Notes: generated from the sequence alone by a model not told the origin. Shown: positions 9,214-22,465, numbered from the stretch's first letter. The stretch is DNA of 64,000 nucleotides from Gammaproteobacteria bacterium (GCA_016874295.1 VGUH01000003.1:1-64000); one strand, 5' to 3'. Made by a program: numbers and translations.

Positions 9214-10346
9214 GAGACCTCCGCGAGCCGGGATTTCAGCCATTCATGGAATTCGTGCAGGGCGGCCTCCTGCGGCATCAGCACGCCCTCGCGATGCCGT
9301 CGCGAGCGCAGGCCCTGCTGGTTGAGCTCGCAGACTCGGCCGTCCTGGGCGACGACGAGCCGGCCGAGTTCGCACATGCGCTCGATTTCGCCGGGATGCG
9401 CCTCCGCGACGCCGGCCGGCAGCAGCCAGTCCACCGTCAGCTCGACGCACTCAGGGCCGCGCGGCAGGATGCGGACGCTGCGCACGTAGTCCGGGTGCGC
9501 GATGATGATGAGGCTCGACGCAAACGAGACGAACACGACGCCGAGCGCCCGGTCTGCCGCACTCGGGCCCTCGATGAGCGGCAACCTGGTCTGGCCGTCG
9601 AGGGTCCAGGTCACGTAGCCCGGCGCCACACGCTCCCGCATGTCCCCGGCCATTCCCGGTGATGGCGCCGTACGGCTGTCCGCATAACTCGTCACGCCCT
9701 CCCGGTACAGCGGCATGACGCGGCACAACTCGGGATGCACGCCGGGGCAGTGGTAGCACTCCGAGTAGTTCTCCCAGTACACCTTCCAGTTGCAGGCAAG
9801 CGTCGTCACCTCGCGGCGCACGGACACGAGCGAGGCCAGCGGCCAGCGCTCGACGTTTTTCGCTTCCACACCGAGAAACCCGGCGAGCGTCGCGGCCGGC
9901 CGCTCGGCCAGGTTCACGAACAGGAAACCGCCCCAGGTATCCGCGTGCACCGCGTACAGCGGGTAATCCTCGCGCCGGAAATCGGATGGCAGCTGCATCT
10001 TCGGCGTGGCCGCCAGCTCGCCCGACAGCGCGTAGCTCCAGGCGTGGTACGGGCAGACGATCCGACCGCCGGCGAACCGCCCGCGCGGCTCCGTGCAGAG
10101 CGTCGAGCCGCGGTGCCGGCAGGTGTTGTGGAAGGCGCGCGGCCGGCCGTCGCGGTCGCGGGTCACGACCAGCCGCTCGCTGCCGACTTCGGCGAGGAAG
10201 TAGTCACCCGGCTCCGGCAGGTCCTCGAGCCGGCCGACGCAGACCCAGTCGCGGTACCAGACCGCCTCGAGCTCGCGCGCATATTGCGCCGGATCGTAGT
10301 ACCAGGCGGCAGGCAGCGACGCGGTCGTGCGCTCCAGCATGGCCAT
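9210..10346 (-). CDS. Rieske non-haem iron oxygenase, alpha subunit
   Basis: A 378-residue aromatic-ring-hydroxylating-dioxygenase-type subunit. The Rieske [2Fe-2S] ligands are C76-x-H78 (NTCRHRG) and C98-x2-H101 (CPYHAWSY). The catalytic iron region is [17 protein letters not shown] with His199 and His204. The ENYxECYHCxxVHP form is typical of the subgroup containing glycine-betaine/choline and related amine monooxygenases (GbcA-like) rather than classical benzene dioxygenases, so a quaternary amine or small aliphatic substrate is possible (inference). No reductase or ferredoxin partner and no beta subunit lie nearby. It overlaps pncC by 4 bases and follows the enoyl-CoA hydratase by 5, forming a four-gene run with thpR. 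Confidence 0.88.
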   Translation of the reverse strand: MAMLERTTASLPAAWYYDPAQYARELEAVWYRDWVCVGRLEDLPEPGDYFLAEVGSERLVVTRDRDGRPRAFHNTCRHRGSTLCTEPRGRFAGGRIVCPYHAWSYALSGELAATPKMQLPSDFRREDYPLYAVHADTWGGFLFVNLAERPAATLAGFLGVEAKNVERWPLASLVSVRREVTTLACNWKVYWENYSECYHCPGVHPELCRVMPLYREGVTSYADSRTAPSPGMAGDMRERVAPGYVTWTLDGQTRLPLIEGPSAADRALGVVFVSFASSLIIIAHPDYVRSVRILPRGPECVELTVDWLLPAGVAEAHPGEIERMCELGRLVVAQDGRVCELNQQGLRSRRHREGVLMPQEAALHEFHEWLKSRLAEVS

Positions 10347-10351
10347 CTCGG

Positions 10352-11116
10352 CTACTGGACCTTCGAGAAGTCCGGGGCCCGCTTTTCGAGAATTGCCGCG
10401 ATCGCCTCGCGCGCTTCGGCGCCCGCGAGCCGCGGACCGAAATACGAGGCTTCGCGGAAGATCGCGTCTTTCACCGCGGAACCGAGCCCGTCGCGCAGCA
10501 GCTTCTTCGTGTCGCGCACCGCCCCGGGCGGGAGCCTGGTGAACGCGCGCGCCACCTGCTCGGCGTGCGCCAGCACCCCGGCGGACGGCAGCACGGCATT
10601 GGCGAGGCCCATGACCACCGCTTCGTGCGCCGGGAAGGGTCTGCCGAGCAGGAGCTTCTCCGCGGCGCGAACCCGTCCCGCGATCTGCGGCAGGAGCAGC
10701 GTCGAGGCGAACTCCGGCACCAGCCCGAGATTCGTGAATGGCATCGAGAAGGTCGCGTCGTCGGCGGCGTACACGAGGTCGCAGTGCAGCAGCATCGTGA
10801 CACCGATGCCGACGGCCATCCCCTGCACCGCCGCGACCGCGGGCTTTTCGAAAGTGGCAAGCCCCTGCATGAAGGACAGCACCGGCGAGTCCGGCTGCGC
10901 GAACTTCGGATTCGAAAAATCCTTGAGATCGTTGCCGGCCGTGAATGTGCCGCCCGCGCCGGTGACCAGCACTGCCCGTACGGCTGGGTCGGCGGAGGCC
11001 TGCTTCAGGCCCGCGACGAACTGTTCGTACATCTCGGCCGTGATCGCATTCTTCTTGGCCGGGCGGTCAAAGGTGAGCCGGGCGATGCCCTGGTCCGACT
11101 GGTAGGTGATGCTCAT
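10352..11116 (-). CDS. enoyl-CoA hydratase/isomerase family protein
   Basis: A crotonase-fold protein of 254 residues with [18 protein letters not shown] at the N-terminus, the first oxyanion-hole segment [13 protein letters not shown], and the second [29 protein letters not shown]. The Glu pair of classical hydratases is not clear: the relevant region reads [22 protein letters not shown], as in delta3-delta2-enoyl-CoA isomerase-like members, so isomerase or hydratase activity cannot be decided. ATG 11116. First gene of the run to thpR, divergent from mutS. A much longer open frame on this strand through mutS is antisense shadow. Confidence 0.88.
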   Translation of the reverse strand: MSITYQSDQGIARLTFDRPAKKNAITAEMYEQFVAGLKQASADPAVRAVLVTGAGGTFTAGNDLKDFSNPKFAQPDSPVLSFMQGLATFEKPAVAAVQGMAVGIGVTMLLHCDLVYAADDATFSMPFTNLGLVPEFASTLLLPQIAGRVRAAEKLLLGRPFPAHEAVVMGLANAVLPSAGVLAHAEQVARAFTRLPPGAVRDTKKLLRDGLGSAVKDAIFREASYFGPRLAGAEAREAIAAILEKRAPDFSKVQ

Positions 11117-11188
11117 GTGTCGTCCTCGTTCCGGGCCGTCATAATGCCCCAAATGAGGAACCCGGAAACCAGGCCGGAGACGGTGCCG

Positions 11189-13621
11189 ATGTTCGAGGGG
11201 CTCGAAGCCCACACGCCCATGATGCAGCAGTACCTGCGCATCAAGGCGGAGAACCCGGACGTGCTCCTGTTCTACCGCATGGGGGACTTCTACGAGCTCT
11301 TCTACGACGATGCGCGGCGCGGTTCGAAGCTGCTCGACATCGTCCTGACGCAGCGCGGCGAGTCCGGCGGCGCGGCGATCCCGATGGCGGGCGTGCCGGT
11401 CGAGAAGCTCGACAGCTATCTCGCGCGGCTGGTCCGCCAGGGCGAGCAGGTCGCGATCTGCGAGCAGACGGGCGTCGTGGGCAGGGCCAAGGGTCCCGTC
11501 ACCCGCGAGGTCGTGCGCATCGTGACGCCGGGCACCGTCACGGACGAGGCGCTGCTCGATGCGCGCCGCGAGAACCTGCTGGCCGCGCTCGCGGCGGACG
11601 GCGAGCGCTTCGGCCTCGCCTGGCTCGACCTCGCGGCGGGCCGCTTCAGCGTGCTCGAGGGCGAGGGCCGCGAGTCGCTCGCCGCCGAGCTCGAGCGCCT
11701 CAGGCCGGCGGAGATGCTGGTCCCCGAAGGCGTCAAGGCAGCGGTCGCGGCCCGCGTCGTCGAGCGGCCGCCCTGGCATTTCCTCGGCGAGACGGCGCGC
11801 CGGGCGCTCACCGCGCAGTTCGGCACGCAGGACCTGGCGGGCTTCGGCTGCGAGGATCTGACGCTCGCGATCGGCGCGGCCGGCGCCCTGCTGCAATACG
11901 CGCGCGACACGCAGAAAGGCGCCCTGCCCCACCTCACCGGCCTCGCGCGCGAGTCGCGTGACGAGGCGCTGGTGATGGACGCCGCGACCCGGCGCAATCT
12001 CGAGCTGGACACCAGCCTCGCCGGGCGCGAGGACGCGACCCTCGCAGGCGTCATCGACCGCACGGCGACCGCGATGGGAGCGCGGGAACTCAGGCGCTGG
12101 ATCCGCCGCCCGCTGCGCGACCGCGCGCCGCTCGAGGCGCGCTACGACGCCGTCGAGTCGCTGATCCACGCCGATCGCTACGACCGCCTGCACGGGATCC
12201 TGCGCGGCATCGGCGACGTCGAGCGCGTGCTCGCGCGCATCGCGTTGCATTCGGCGCGGCCGCGCGATCTCGCGGCGCTGCGCGCGGCGCTCGCCGCGCT
12301 GCCGGATCTGCAAACCGCGCTCGCCGGACTCGACGCGCCGCTGCTCGCCTCGGCGGCGCGCGACCTCGCGCCGCGCGAGGCACTGCACGCGCTCCTGACA
12401 CGCGTCATGGTCGCCGCGCCGCCCGCGCTGCTGCGCGAGGGCGGCGTCATCGCCGCGGGCTACGACGCGGCGCTCGACGAGCTGCGCTCGATCGCGACCG
12501 GGGCGGACCGGCACCTGCTCGAACTCGAGGAACGCGAGCGCCGGCGCACCGGCATCGCGCAGCTCAAGGTCGCCTACAACCGCGCGCACGGCTACTACAT
12601 CGAGCTGCCGCGCAGCCAGTCCGAGCGCGCGCCGCTCGACTGGCAACGCCGCCAGACCGTCAGGAACGCCGAGCGCTACATCACGCCCGAGCTCAAGCAG
12701 TTCGAGGACAAGGTGCTCGGCAGCCGCGACCGCGCGCTGGCGCGCGAGCGCGAGCTGTTCGACGGCCTACTCGATGCGCTGATCGCCGAGCTCGCCTCGC
12801 TCAAGCGCCTGGCCGCGGCGCTCGCGCTCGCGGATGTGCTCGCGAACCTGACCGAGCGCGCGGTGAGCCTGCGCTACGTACGCCCCGAGCTCGGCAAGGA
12901 GCCGGGGCTTCGCATCGAGGGCGGCCGGCACCCGGTGGTCGAGTGCGTGCTGGACGATCCCTTCGTGCCGAACGATCTCGAGCTCACGGACGCGCGCCGC
13001 ATGCTGGTGATCACCGGCCCGAACATGGGCGGCAAGTCGACGTACATGCGGCAGGCGGCGCTGATCCTCGTGCTCGCCTCGATCGGCAGCTTCGTGCCGG
13101 CGAAGCGCGCGGTGATCGGGCCATTCGACCGTATCTTCACGCGCATCGGCGCCTCCGACGACCTCGCCGGCGGCCGCTCGACCTTCATGGTGGAGATGAC
13201 CGAGGCCGCCGTGATCCTGAACGCAGCGACCGAGCGCAGCCTCGTGCTGATGGACGAGATCGGCCGCGGCACCAGCACCTACGACGGGCTGTCGCTCGCC
13301 TTCGCCTGCGCCATGCACATCGCGCGGTCATTGCGGGCGTTCACGCTGTTCGCGACCCACTACTTCGAGCTGACCGAGCTCGCCGACCGGGTTCCGGCGG
13401 TCGCGAACGTGCACCTCGACGCCACCGAGCACGCCGACGGCATCGTGTTCCTGCACGCGGTGAAGCCCGGGCCGGCGAGCCGCAGCTACGGGCTCGCGGT
13501 CGCGCAGAAAGCCGGCGTGCCGCGTGCGGTCATCGAGAGTGCGCGGAATTACCTGGAGAAGCTTGAGCAGCGTCACCGCGGAGGGGTCAGTCCCCTTCAG
13601 CGAAAAGCTGGCGACGACTGA
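11189..13621 (+). CDS. mutS: DNA mismatch repair protein MutS (short C-terminus)
   Basis: Recognises mismatches and recruits MutL. The 810-residue product has the mismatch-reading [15 protein letters not shown] (Phe-x-Glu), core and clamp domains, Walker [14 protein letters not shown], Walker [14 protein letters not shown] and the [11 protein letters not shown] segment. ATG 11189 ([12 protein letters not shown]) is preceded by GGAG nine bases upstream; ATGs at 11153 and 11144 are in frame but lack a site. E. coli MutS is 853 residues, with a clamp-binding motif and a tetramerisation tail after about residue 800. Here the protein stops shortly after [11 protein letters not shown], and its last ~13 codons and TGA lie inside repeat B copy 1. 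The tail appears replaced by the repeat. Confidence 0.95.
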   Translation: MFEGLEAHTPMMQQYLRIKAENPDVLLFYRMGDFYELFYDDARRGSKLLDIVLTQRGESGGAAIPMAGVPVEKLDSYLARLVRQGEQVAICEQTGVVGRAKGPVTREVVRIVTPGTVTDEALLDARRENLLAALAADGERFGLAWLDLAAGRFSVLEGEGRESLAAELERLRPAEMLVPEGVKAAVAARVVERPPWHFLGETARRALTAQFGTQDLAGFGCEDLTLAIGAAGALLQYARDTQKGALPHLTGLARESRDEALVMDAATRRNLELDTSLAGREDATLAGVIDRTATAMGARELRRWIRRPLRDRAPLEARYDAVESLIHADRYDRLHGILRGIGDVERVLARIALHSARPRDLAALRAALAALPDLQTALAGLDAPLLASAARDLAPREALHALLTRVMVAAPPALLREGGVIAAGYDAALDELRSIATGADRHLLELEERERRRTGIAQLKVAYNRAHGYYIELPRSQSERAPLDWQRRQTVRNAERYITPELKQFEDKVLGSRDRALARERELFDGLLDALIAELASLKRLAAALALADVLANLTERAVSLRYVRPELGKEPGLRIEGGRHPVVECVLDDPFVPNDLELTDARRMLVITGPNMGGKSTYMRQAALILVLASIGSFVPAKRAVIGPFDRIFTRIGASDDLAGGRSTFMVEMTEAAVILNAATERSLVLMDEIGRGTSTYDGLSLAFACAMHIARSLRAFTLFATHYFELTELADRVPAVANVHLDATEHADGIVFLHAVKPGPASRSYGLAVAQKAGVPRAVIESARNYLEKLEQRHRGGVSPLQRKAGDD

Positions 13622-13652
13622 CCGGACGGCGGTGCTGAAGGGAACAGACCCC
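13583..13652. repeat. family B palindromic repeat, copy 1 (overlaps mutS 3' end)
   Basis: GGGGTCAGTCCCCTTCAGC (13583-13601) faces GCTGAAGGGAACAGACCCC (13634-13652), which has two changes. Each arm holds a smaller GGGG-tcagt-CCCC palindrome. The left arm and the spacer encode the end of MutS ([12 protein letters not shown]) and its stop. Other copies are at 30574-30642 (perfect arms) and 37102-37116 (single arm). It sits between convergent mutS and the methyltransferase gene, where it may terminate both. Confidence 0.88.
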
Positions 13653-13666
13653 GCTGCAGTCCCGAT

Positions 13667-15082
13667 TCAGGCAGAACGCTTGCGCGCCAGATAGAGGACG
13701 CGGCCGTTCGGAAGTTCGTGCCTGCGCTCGACCTGGAAACGTTCCAGCAGCGTCGCCTCGAACACCAGCCGCTCGCAGTCGCCGTAGAGCGGCTCGCGGC
13801 CGCGCGCAAGAGCGGCGAACATCGGGTCCGTCACCGGCACGAATTCGACCAGCAGGTGCCGCCGCGTGATCGCGCCGACGGCGTCGAACTGCTCGGCGAC
13901 CGGCACGCCCTCGGTGACGCGCAGGTGGTGCACCACGGCGAGCATCAGCACCAGGTTGAAGCTGCCCGCCGCGCGCCCGAGCAGGGACGGGAACTCGCGG
14001 TTGCGCCAGCCGAGTGCGGGCATCGGCCGGCCGAAGTTGCCGACCAGCGGCAGGATCGGGAGCTTGCCGGCGCGCGCCCGCGCCCAGATGGCGGCGATCG
14101 AGCGCTCGTCGATGTCGAGGGCAACGACCTCGCCCGCCCGGGCCGCAATCTCGCTGAATTGCCGGTGTTCGCGCCGATATCGAGTGTGCGCCGCGGTCGC
14201 GTGCCGGCGACTGCGTCGGAGACGAAGTGACACTTGGCCTCCAGGTCGGCGCTGCCGTAGTGCGCGCGCGTCGACGTATAGCGATGCCAGTGCGAACTCT
14301 GCGCCTGCAGCCGCGAAACGCAGCGGCCCACCTGGCGCTCGAGGACCGCGAGCGAGCGCTCCAGGGTGTACAGCGCCCGCGCGTCGCTCGAGGCCTTTCA
14401 GGCCGCGAGGCGTCGTGCCCCGCGCCGCCTGCGCGGCGAGCGCGGCCGGCAGCGCCACCGTGCGCCAGAGACGGGGCTTGATCCAGCGGCGCGCGCCGAG
14501 GATGCGGGCGAGCGCTTCGTGCGAGAGTCCGGCGACGGGATTCGCCAGCATCCACGCGATCGGCAGCCCCGCTTCGACCGAGGCAATGAGCGGCAGCAGG
14601 AAGGTCGTCTCGAACTGGTGCCTCGCGATCCAGAGGCAGCCGCCCGGCTCGCGGGGGACGATCGACGGCAGGTCCGCGAATACCGGCTCGGAATCGCGGA
14701 ACAAGACGTTCGCGGGCGTCGCGTCCTTCAGCTGCCATCCGTGCGGCAGCAATGCACGGCTGAGTCCGAGCGTGAAGGACGCGGCCGCCGCCAGCATTTC
14801 CGGGGCCCATTCGGCGGGCTGGCTGACGAACGGGATGCGTTCGTGCTCGAAGCACTCGCCGCCAAAGTCGCCGAACTGCGGCGGAGAATCGATGCGCGAC
14901 AGCGGCCGCGTGCGGACGATGCGCCCGTCGTCCATCCAGCGCCGGACCAGCGGATCATCGAGCATGCGCCGGAACGAATCGAGCGCGTGCCCGCGCACGG
15001 CGCGGATCAGCCGGCCGTCATGCTTGACGAGCGTGGCGTCCGGATCGCGGAAGGAAAGGGGGCTCGCGAGCGCCGGCGTCAA
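13667..15082 (-). CDS. class I SAM-dependent methyltransferase with two compensating frameshifts
   Basis: The nominal 471-residue frame has an N-terminal half with a kinase-like loop (HGWQLKDATPANVLF, then PVFADLPS) and a C-terminal methyltransferase half (EVVALDIDERS, SFNLVLMLAVVHHL). The SAM-binding motif I, TLDIGANTGN, is absent from that frame and is encoded in another frame at 14161-14395, between TTT 14396-14398 (one extra base) and TT 14159-14160 (one base short). Reading the shifted segment gives a continuous, family-like protein of the same length (ALYTLERSLAVLERQ, then TLDIGANTGN, then FSEIAARAGEV). The two changes are either sequencing errors in homopolymers or real compensating indels. 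It starts at TTG 15082, overlapping the upstream stop. The acceptor is unknown; neighbours suggest a surface glycan. Confidence 0.8.
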   Translation of the reverse strand: MTPALASPLSFRDPDATLVKHDGRLIRAVRGHALDSFRRMLDDPLVRRWMDDGRIVRTRPLSRIDSPPQFGDFGGECFEHERIPFVSQPAEWAPEMLAAAASFTLGLSRALLPHGWQLKDATPANVLFRDSEPVFADLPSIVPREPGGCLWIARHQFETTFLLPLIASVEAGLPIAWMLANPVAGLSHEALARILGARRWIKPRLWRTVALPAALAAQAARGTTPRGLKGLERRAGAVHPGALARGPRAPGGPLRFAAAGAEFALASLYVDARALRQRRPGGQVSLRLRRSRRHATAAHTRYRREHRQFSEIAARAGEVVALDIDERSIAAIWARARAGKLPILPLVGNFGRPMPALGWRNREFPSLLGRAAGSFNLVLMLAVVHHLRVTEGVPVAEQFDAVGAITRRHLLVEFVPVTDPMFAALARGREPLYGDCERLVFEATLLERFQVERRHELPNGRVLYLARKRSA

Positions 15083-15339
15083 CGGGGCGCGTCGCCGGAG
15101 GGCGCGTCGGAGCCGTCCTCGGCCGCAGTCGCCCCGCGTCGCGTGAACATCGCAATGAGCTTCATCCTGAGCTCGCGGAAGTAGAAGATCGCGCCCGCGA
15201 TGCCGGCACCGATCATCTGCAGCAGCATCGAGCCCGTGCCAGGGTCGATATAGGCCTGCGCGGGACCCACGGCGCCGAGGGCCAAGGCCGCCGCCATGGC
15301 GGCGTGGCGGAGGATGCCGGGTTTCGACGCGATGCCCAT
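15079..15339 (-). CDS. small membrane protein with YIDPGTGS motif
   Basis: An 86-residue protein with a cleavable-looking signal (MAAALALGAVGPAQA), then YIDPGTGSMLLQMIGAGIAGA, which begins immediately after the predicted cleavage and runs into one membrane helix. A basic patch (RELRMKLIAMFTRRG) and a polar tail follow. Proteins with this YIDPGSGS-like motif often accompany membrane sulfatases in exopolysaccharide regions (recalled association; function unknown). ATG 15339 chosen; it lies 64 bases after the sulfatase gene, and its stop overlaps the methyltransferase TTG. Confidence 0.75.
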   Translation of the reverse strand: MGIASKPGILRHAAMAAALALGAVGPAQAYIDPGTGSMLLQMIGAGIAGAIFYFRELRMKLIAMFTRRGATAAEDGSDAPSGDAPR

Positions 15340-15403
15340 GGTCAGACCTCGCTGGCGATGCCGAATCAGACCACTGGCGCCATCGCCCGCCCCGCCGATT
15401 ACG

Positions 15404-16978
15404 TCACATATTGTCGGCCGGGCGGGCCTCGGGCACAACCGGCTGGCCGTCCCGGTCGACTTCCGTGAAGTCGAACGGCCGGCGGTACTCGGAGACAAAA
15501 AGCCGGTCCGGAAGCGGCGGCAGGTCCGCGCCGAACAGGTGCCGAAGCACGATCCGCAGCAGGTTCACGTTGGAAACGTCCTCGGTCAGCAGGTCCGCAG
15601 GGGCGCCGGGCAGGCGCACCGCCGACAGGCTGGCAAGCCGCAGCCGGTTGTATTCGGCGCCCCGGATCGCGCGGCGCAGGTTCGGCCCGTGGTCGGAGAC
15701 CAGCAGGATCGTCGGCGGGCGCGGCGAATCCGCGATCAGGCGGTCGATCGCTTCTTCCGGCTTGCGGCTGACGAACACGAGCTGGTCGATGTACGCCGCC
15801 CGGTCCTCCCACAAGAGCTTCTGGAACTCGAACTGATTCGAGAGAGTGGCATTACGCAGCACGTTGCCGTCGCGATCGAACAGGTACGGATGGTGCGGCG
15901 GGACGAAGTGCACCAGGACGAACTTGGGCCCGGGCTCGCGCGCAAGCCCGGCCAGTGTCTCGAAATTCCGCAGGTGGCAGCTCGCAAGGTCCACCGAGGC
16001 GCGCGTTCCGAGCGCGCGCAACCAGCTCACTTCCGCGATCGCCAGCAGGTAGTCGTCGCGGAACGGTCCGCCGCCGCAGGCGCGGAAATCGTCGGCATAC
16101 GGATTGCTGCCCGTGCCGCCCCACGTGGACTGCAGGTGCACGAACCGGTAGCCGCGCTCGCGCAGGAAGGCCGCCGCCCGGTTGTCGCGCAGCAGCCGGT
16201 ACGCGTCCTCGCGGCCGACGCCGGCCGGGTCGAGCCGGTCGCCGAGCAGCGCCGGCAGGTAATCCATGTTGAGCGTCGAGGCGAGCGAGAGGAATGTCCA
16301 GCCGTAATTCGCCTGGCTCGCGTCGGCCACCTGGAACCCGCGCGCCTCGAGGCGCCGCAGGAACGGCCCGTTGTCCCAGGCATAGTGCTGCGCCAGCATG
16401 TCGGCGCGCGCGTAGCCGTCGAGCACGATGAAATAGATGTCGGGCGTGCCATGTACCGCGTCGCCCTGCACCCGGCCCGGTTCCGGCCCGCCACCCTTGC
16501 CGTCGCGTCCGGCGAGCCATTGAGCGAGCGCCAGCCCGATCAGCAGCACGGAAACGAGATTCAGTGCCGCGGGCAGCCGCCCGAGCGGCCGCTTCAGGCG
16601 GCGCAACCACGACCAGCCGAGCGCGAGCAGCAGGAGCCAGACAATGGAATGGATGAGCTGCAGGTTTCTGGCCGCCCAGCCGACGACGGCCACGCCCTCG
16701 TCGGCGTCACCACCCGTCCCGTCGAATGCGGCATTCACCGGGTCGTAGCCGAAGAACAGCAGGAGAAACCAGATGACGCCGAGCCCGGCGCGCGGCCAGT
16801 CGCCGAACAGCAGCCGCAGCAAAGCGAGCAGCGTCGCGCTCGCCGCCGCCGCGACGGCGAGCGTCGGGACCAGCGAGCCCGCGCTGACCTGCCCAGGGTT
16901 GGTGACGGCGATGAAAATCAGCGGATAAAGGGCAAACGCGATCGCGGACCAGGGCCAGCGGCGGAACCCGTCGGGCAT
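15404..16978 (-). CDS. membrane-anchored sulfatase / phosphotransferase superfamily protein
   Basis: A 524-residue protein with five hydrophobic helices in the first ~160 residues (for example AIAFALYPLIFIAVTN, VIWFLLLFFGYDPVN, IVWLLLLALGWSWL) and a large periplasmic alkaline-phosphatase-fold domain. Metal-site landmarks are DIYFIVLDGYARADM at its start and ILLVSDHGPN late. The candidate nucleophile region is FLSLASTLNMDYL. The family includes enzymes that move or remove sulfate or phosphoglycerol-type groups on surface polymers. It forms a same-strand cassette with the small YIDPGTGS protein and the methyltransferase, pointing to cell-surface glycan modification (inference). Lipase gene 6 bases upstream. 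Confidence 0.82.
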   Translation of the reverse strand: MPDGFRRWPWSAIAFALYPLIFIAVTNPGQVSAGSLVPTLAVAAAASATLLALLRLLFGDWPRAGLGVIWFLLLFFGYDPVNAAFDGTGGDADEGVAVVGWAARNLQLIHSIVWLLLLALGWSWLRRLKRPLGRLPAALNLVSVLLIGLALAQWLAGRDGKGGGPEPGRVQGDAVHGTPDIYFIVLDGYARADMLAQHYAWDNGPFLRRLEARGFQVADASQANYGWTFLSLASTLNMDYLPALLGDRLDPAGVGREDAYRLLRDNRAAAFLRERGYRFVHLQSTWGGTGSNPYADDFRACGGGPFRDDYLLAIAEVSWLRALGTRASVDLASCHLRNFETLAGLAREPGPKFVLVHFVPPHHPYLFDRDGNVLRNATLSNQFEFQKLLWEDRAAYIDQLVFVSRKPEEAIDRLIADSPRPPTILLVSDHGPNLRRAIRGAEYNRLRLASLSAVRLPGAPADLLTEDVSNVNLLRIVLRHLFGADLPPLPDRLFVSEYRRPFDFTEVDRDGQPVVPEARPADNM

Positions 16979-16984
16979 GGGCGG

Positions 16985-17620
16985 TCATCCAAAGCGACCA
17001 GTGGCGAGGAACTTTACCGCCGACTCCGCGACCACGGACGAGAACAGCATGCCGGTGTGACTGATGTCATGCACGATTCGTGACGTCGCGCCCGGAAGCG
17101 CGGTCTCCGCGACGCTGACCGTGCCGTCATTCGGCTGCGGCAACTCCGCGAAGGCGCGACCGATGCCGATCGGCAGCGAGCCGGCGATGACGCCGACCTC
17201 GCGCGACAGCGGCGACATGGGCTTGCGCTCGCGCGCGAGTTCGGCGAGCGCGAGCGGTCCGAGCGCCGCCGGCCCGAACCAGTGCGAGGCGACGGCCCGC
17301 GCGGTTCGCGAGCCGCGGATCGGCGAGCCCATCAGGACGACGCGCCCGGTCGGCAGGTCCGGGTGACGCGCGTAGGCCTCACAGGCGACCAGCCCGCCGA
17401 GGCTGTGGGCGATGACGTGCACTGTCGCGCCGAGATCGCGCAGGCACCCGGCGAGCTCGTCGCCGGCGGCAGGGAGCGTCGCGTGCATCGAGTGGTAGTG
17501 AAATACCGAGGGCGCAAAACCCGCGCGCCGCAGCCGGTCGCGCAGCAGGAAGAACTCGAGCCCGTTGAGCCAAAGGCCGTGAACGAGAACAACGGGAACA
17601 ACGGGTGCCGGGTCGTACAT
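16985..17620 (-). CDS. alpha/beta hydrolase (lipase-like), start inside a repeat
   Basis: About 211 residues with the oxyanion strand VPVVLVHGLWLNG near the N-terminus, the nucleophile elbow VIAHSLGGLVA, LMGSPIRGSRTA and a C-terminal His in VHDISHTGML, the layout of small triacylglycerol-lipase-like hydrolases (EstA/LipB type). No signal peptide is visible, so it is probably cytosolic or its signal was lost. Both possible ATG starts (17641 and 17620) lie inside repeat A copy 2; the family-like part begins only at VPVVLVHG. The repeat seems to have landed at, or replaced, the original start. Translation may depend on readthrough from aspS, whose stop is 61 bases upstream. Confidence 0.75.
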   Translation of the reverse strand: MYDPAPVVPVVLVHGLWLNGLEFFLLRDRLRRAGFAPSVFHYHSMHATLPAAGDELAGCLRDLGATVHVIAHSLGGLVACEAYARHPDLPTGRVVLMGSPIRGSRTARAVASHWFGPAALGPLALAELARERKPMSPLSREVGVIAGSLPIGIGRAFAELPQPNDGTVSVAETALPGATSRIVHDISHTGMLFSSVVAESAVKFLATGRFG

Positions 17621-17668
17621 ATCGCACTTATTGTCCTGCAATAAGTGCGATATGTGCGACCCGGCACC
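17604..17668. repeat. family A palindromic repeat, copy 2
   Basis: Arms 17604-17633 and 17639-17668 pair over 30 bases with a 5-base loop and one mismatch (GTACAT against GCACAT). The consensus is shared with copies at 8046 and 41651. On the right a tandem CCGTCATGG (twice between 17666 and 17685) includes the aspS stop codon. The left part provides the start codon(s) of the lipase gene. Confidence 0.9.
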
Positions 17669-17680
17669 GTCATGGTTCCG

Positions 17681-19444
<1,764 letters not shown>

Positions 19445-19495
19445 GAGTAAAGCGCGCGATGTTACGTGCCGCGCGGCGACGCTGGCAACCGCCGA

Positions 19496-19885
19496 TTAAC
19501 GCCGCACCGGACGTCGCCGGGCGGCCTTCGGCCGGGCCGGCTTCGGCTTCCTTGCCGGCGGCGAGGCCTTGGCGGCGGGCGCCGCTTCGGGCTTCTTGTC
19601 GGCCGGCTTGGCGTCCGCCTTCTCGTCCTTCGGCTTCTCAACCGCCGGGCCTTCGCCAGCGGCAGGCTCCTTGTCCCCGGCGATGTTCCGTTTCGCTTCC
19701 TTATCGTGCTTGAAGTCGGTCTCGTACCAGCCGCCGCCCTTCAGGCGGAAGACCGGCGCGGAGACCAGCCGCTTCAGGGACGGGCGGCTGCAGGCCGGGC
19801 ACTTGCGCAGCGCCCGGTCCGAGACCTTCTGCAATTCCTCGTGGTGGTGCCCGCAGGCGGCACACTGGTACTCGTAGAACGGCAT
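19496..19885 (-). CDS. FmdB family zinc ribbon protein with basic tail
   Basis: A 129-residue protein. Residues 1-45 are the FmdB zinc ribbon (MPFYEYQCAACGHHHEELQK, then CPACSRPSLKRLVSAPVFRL) with the four cysteines in two CxxC pairs, followed by the usual GGGWYETDFK. From about residue 62 it becomes a Lys/Ala/Pro/Arg-rich low-complexity tail ending ARPKAARRRPVRR, like histone H1-type nucleoid proteins. FmdB proteins are thought to be regulatory or nucleic-acid binding; the role is not established. Located between clpB (7-base gap) and aspS. Confidence 0.88.
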   Translation of the reverse strand: MPFYEYQCAACGHHHEELQKVSDRALRKCPACSRPSLKRLVSAPVFRLKGGGWYETDFKHDKEAKRNIAGDKEPAAGEGPAVEKPKDEKADAKPADKKPEAAPAAKASPPARKPKPARPKAARRRPVRR

Positions 19886-19891
19886 CGCTGG

Positions 19892-22465
<2,574 letters not shown>

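Noticed and set aside
9986-11188. Long N-terminal extension of the mutS frame
   Set aside because: It is antisense to the oxygenase and hydratase genes, Arg-rich and unlike MutS; family similarity begins at 11189.
10352-12646. 764-codon frame reading through mutS antisense into the enoyl-CoA hydratase
   Set aside because: Only the last 254 codons match the crotonase family; the rest is shadow of mutS.
13583-13652. Family A and B hairpins as ordinary intrinsic terminators only
   Set aside because: The same long sequences recur at unrelated loci and enter coding frames, and no T-runs follow them; terminator action may be secondary.
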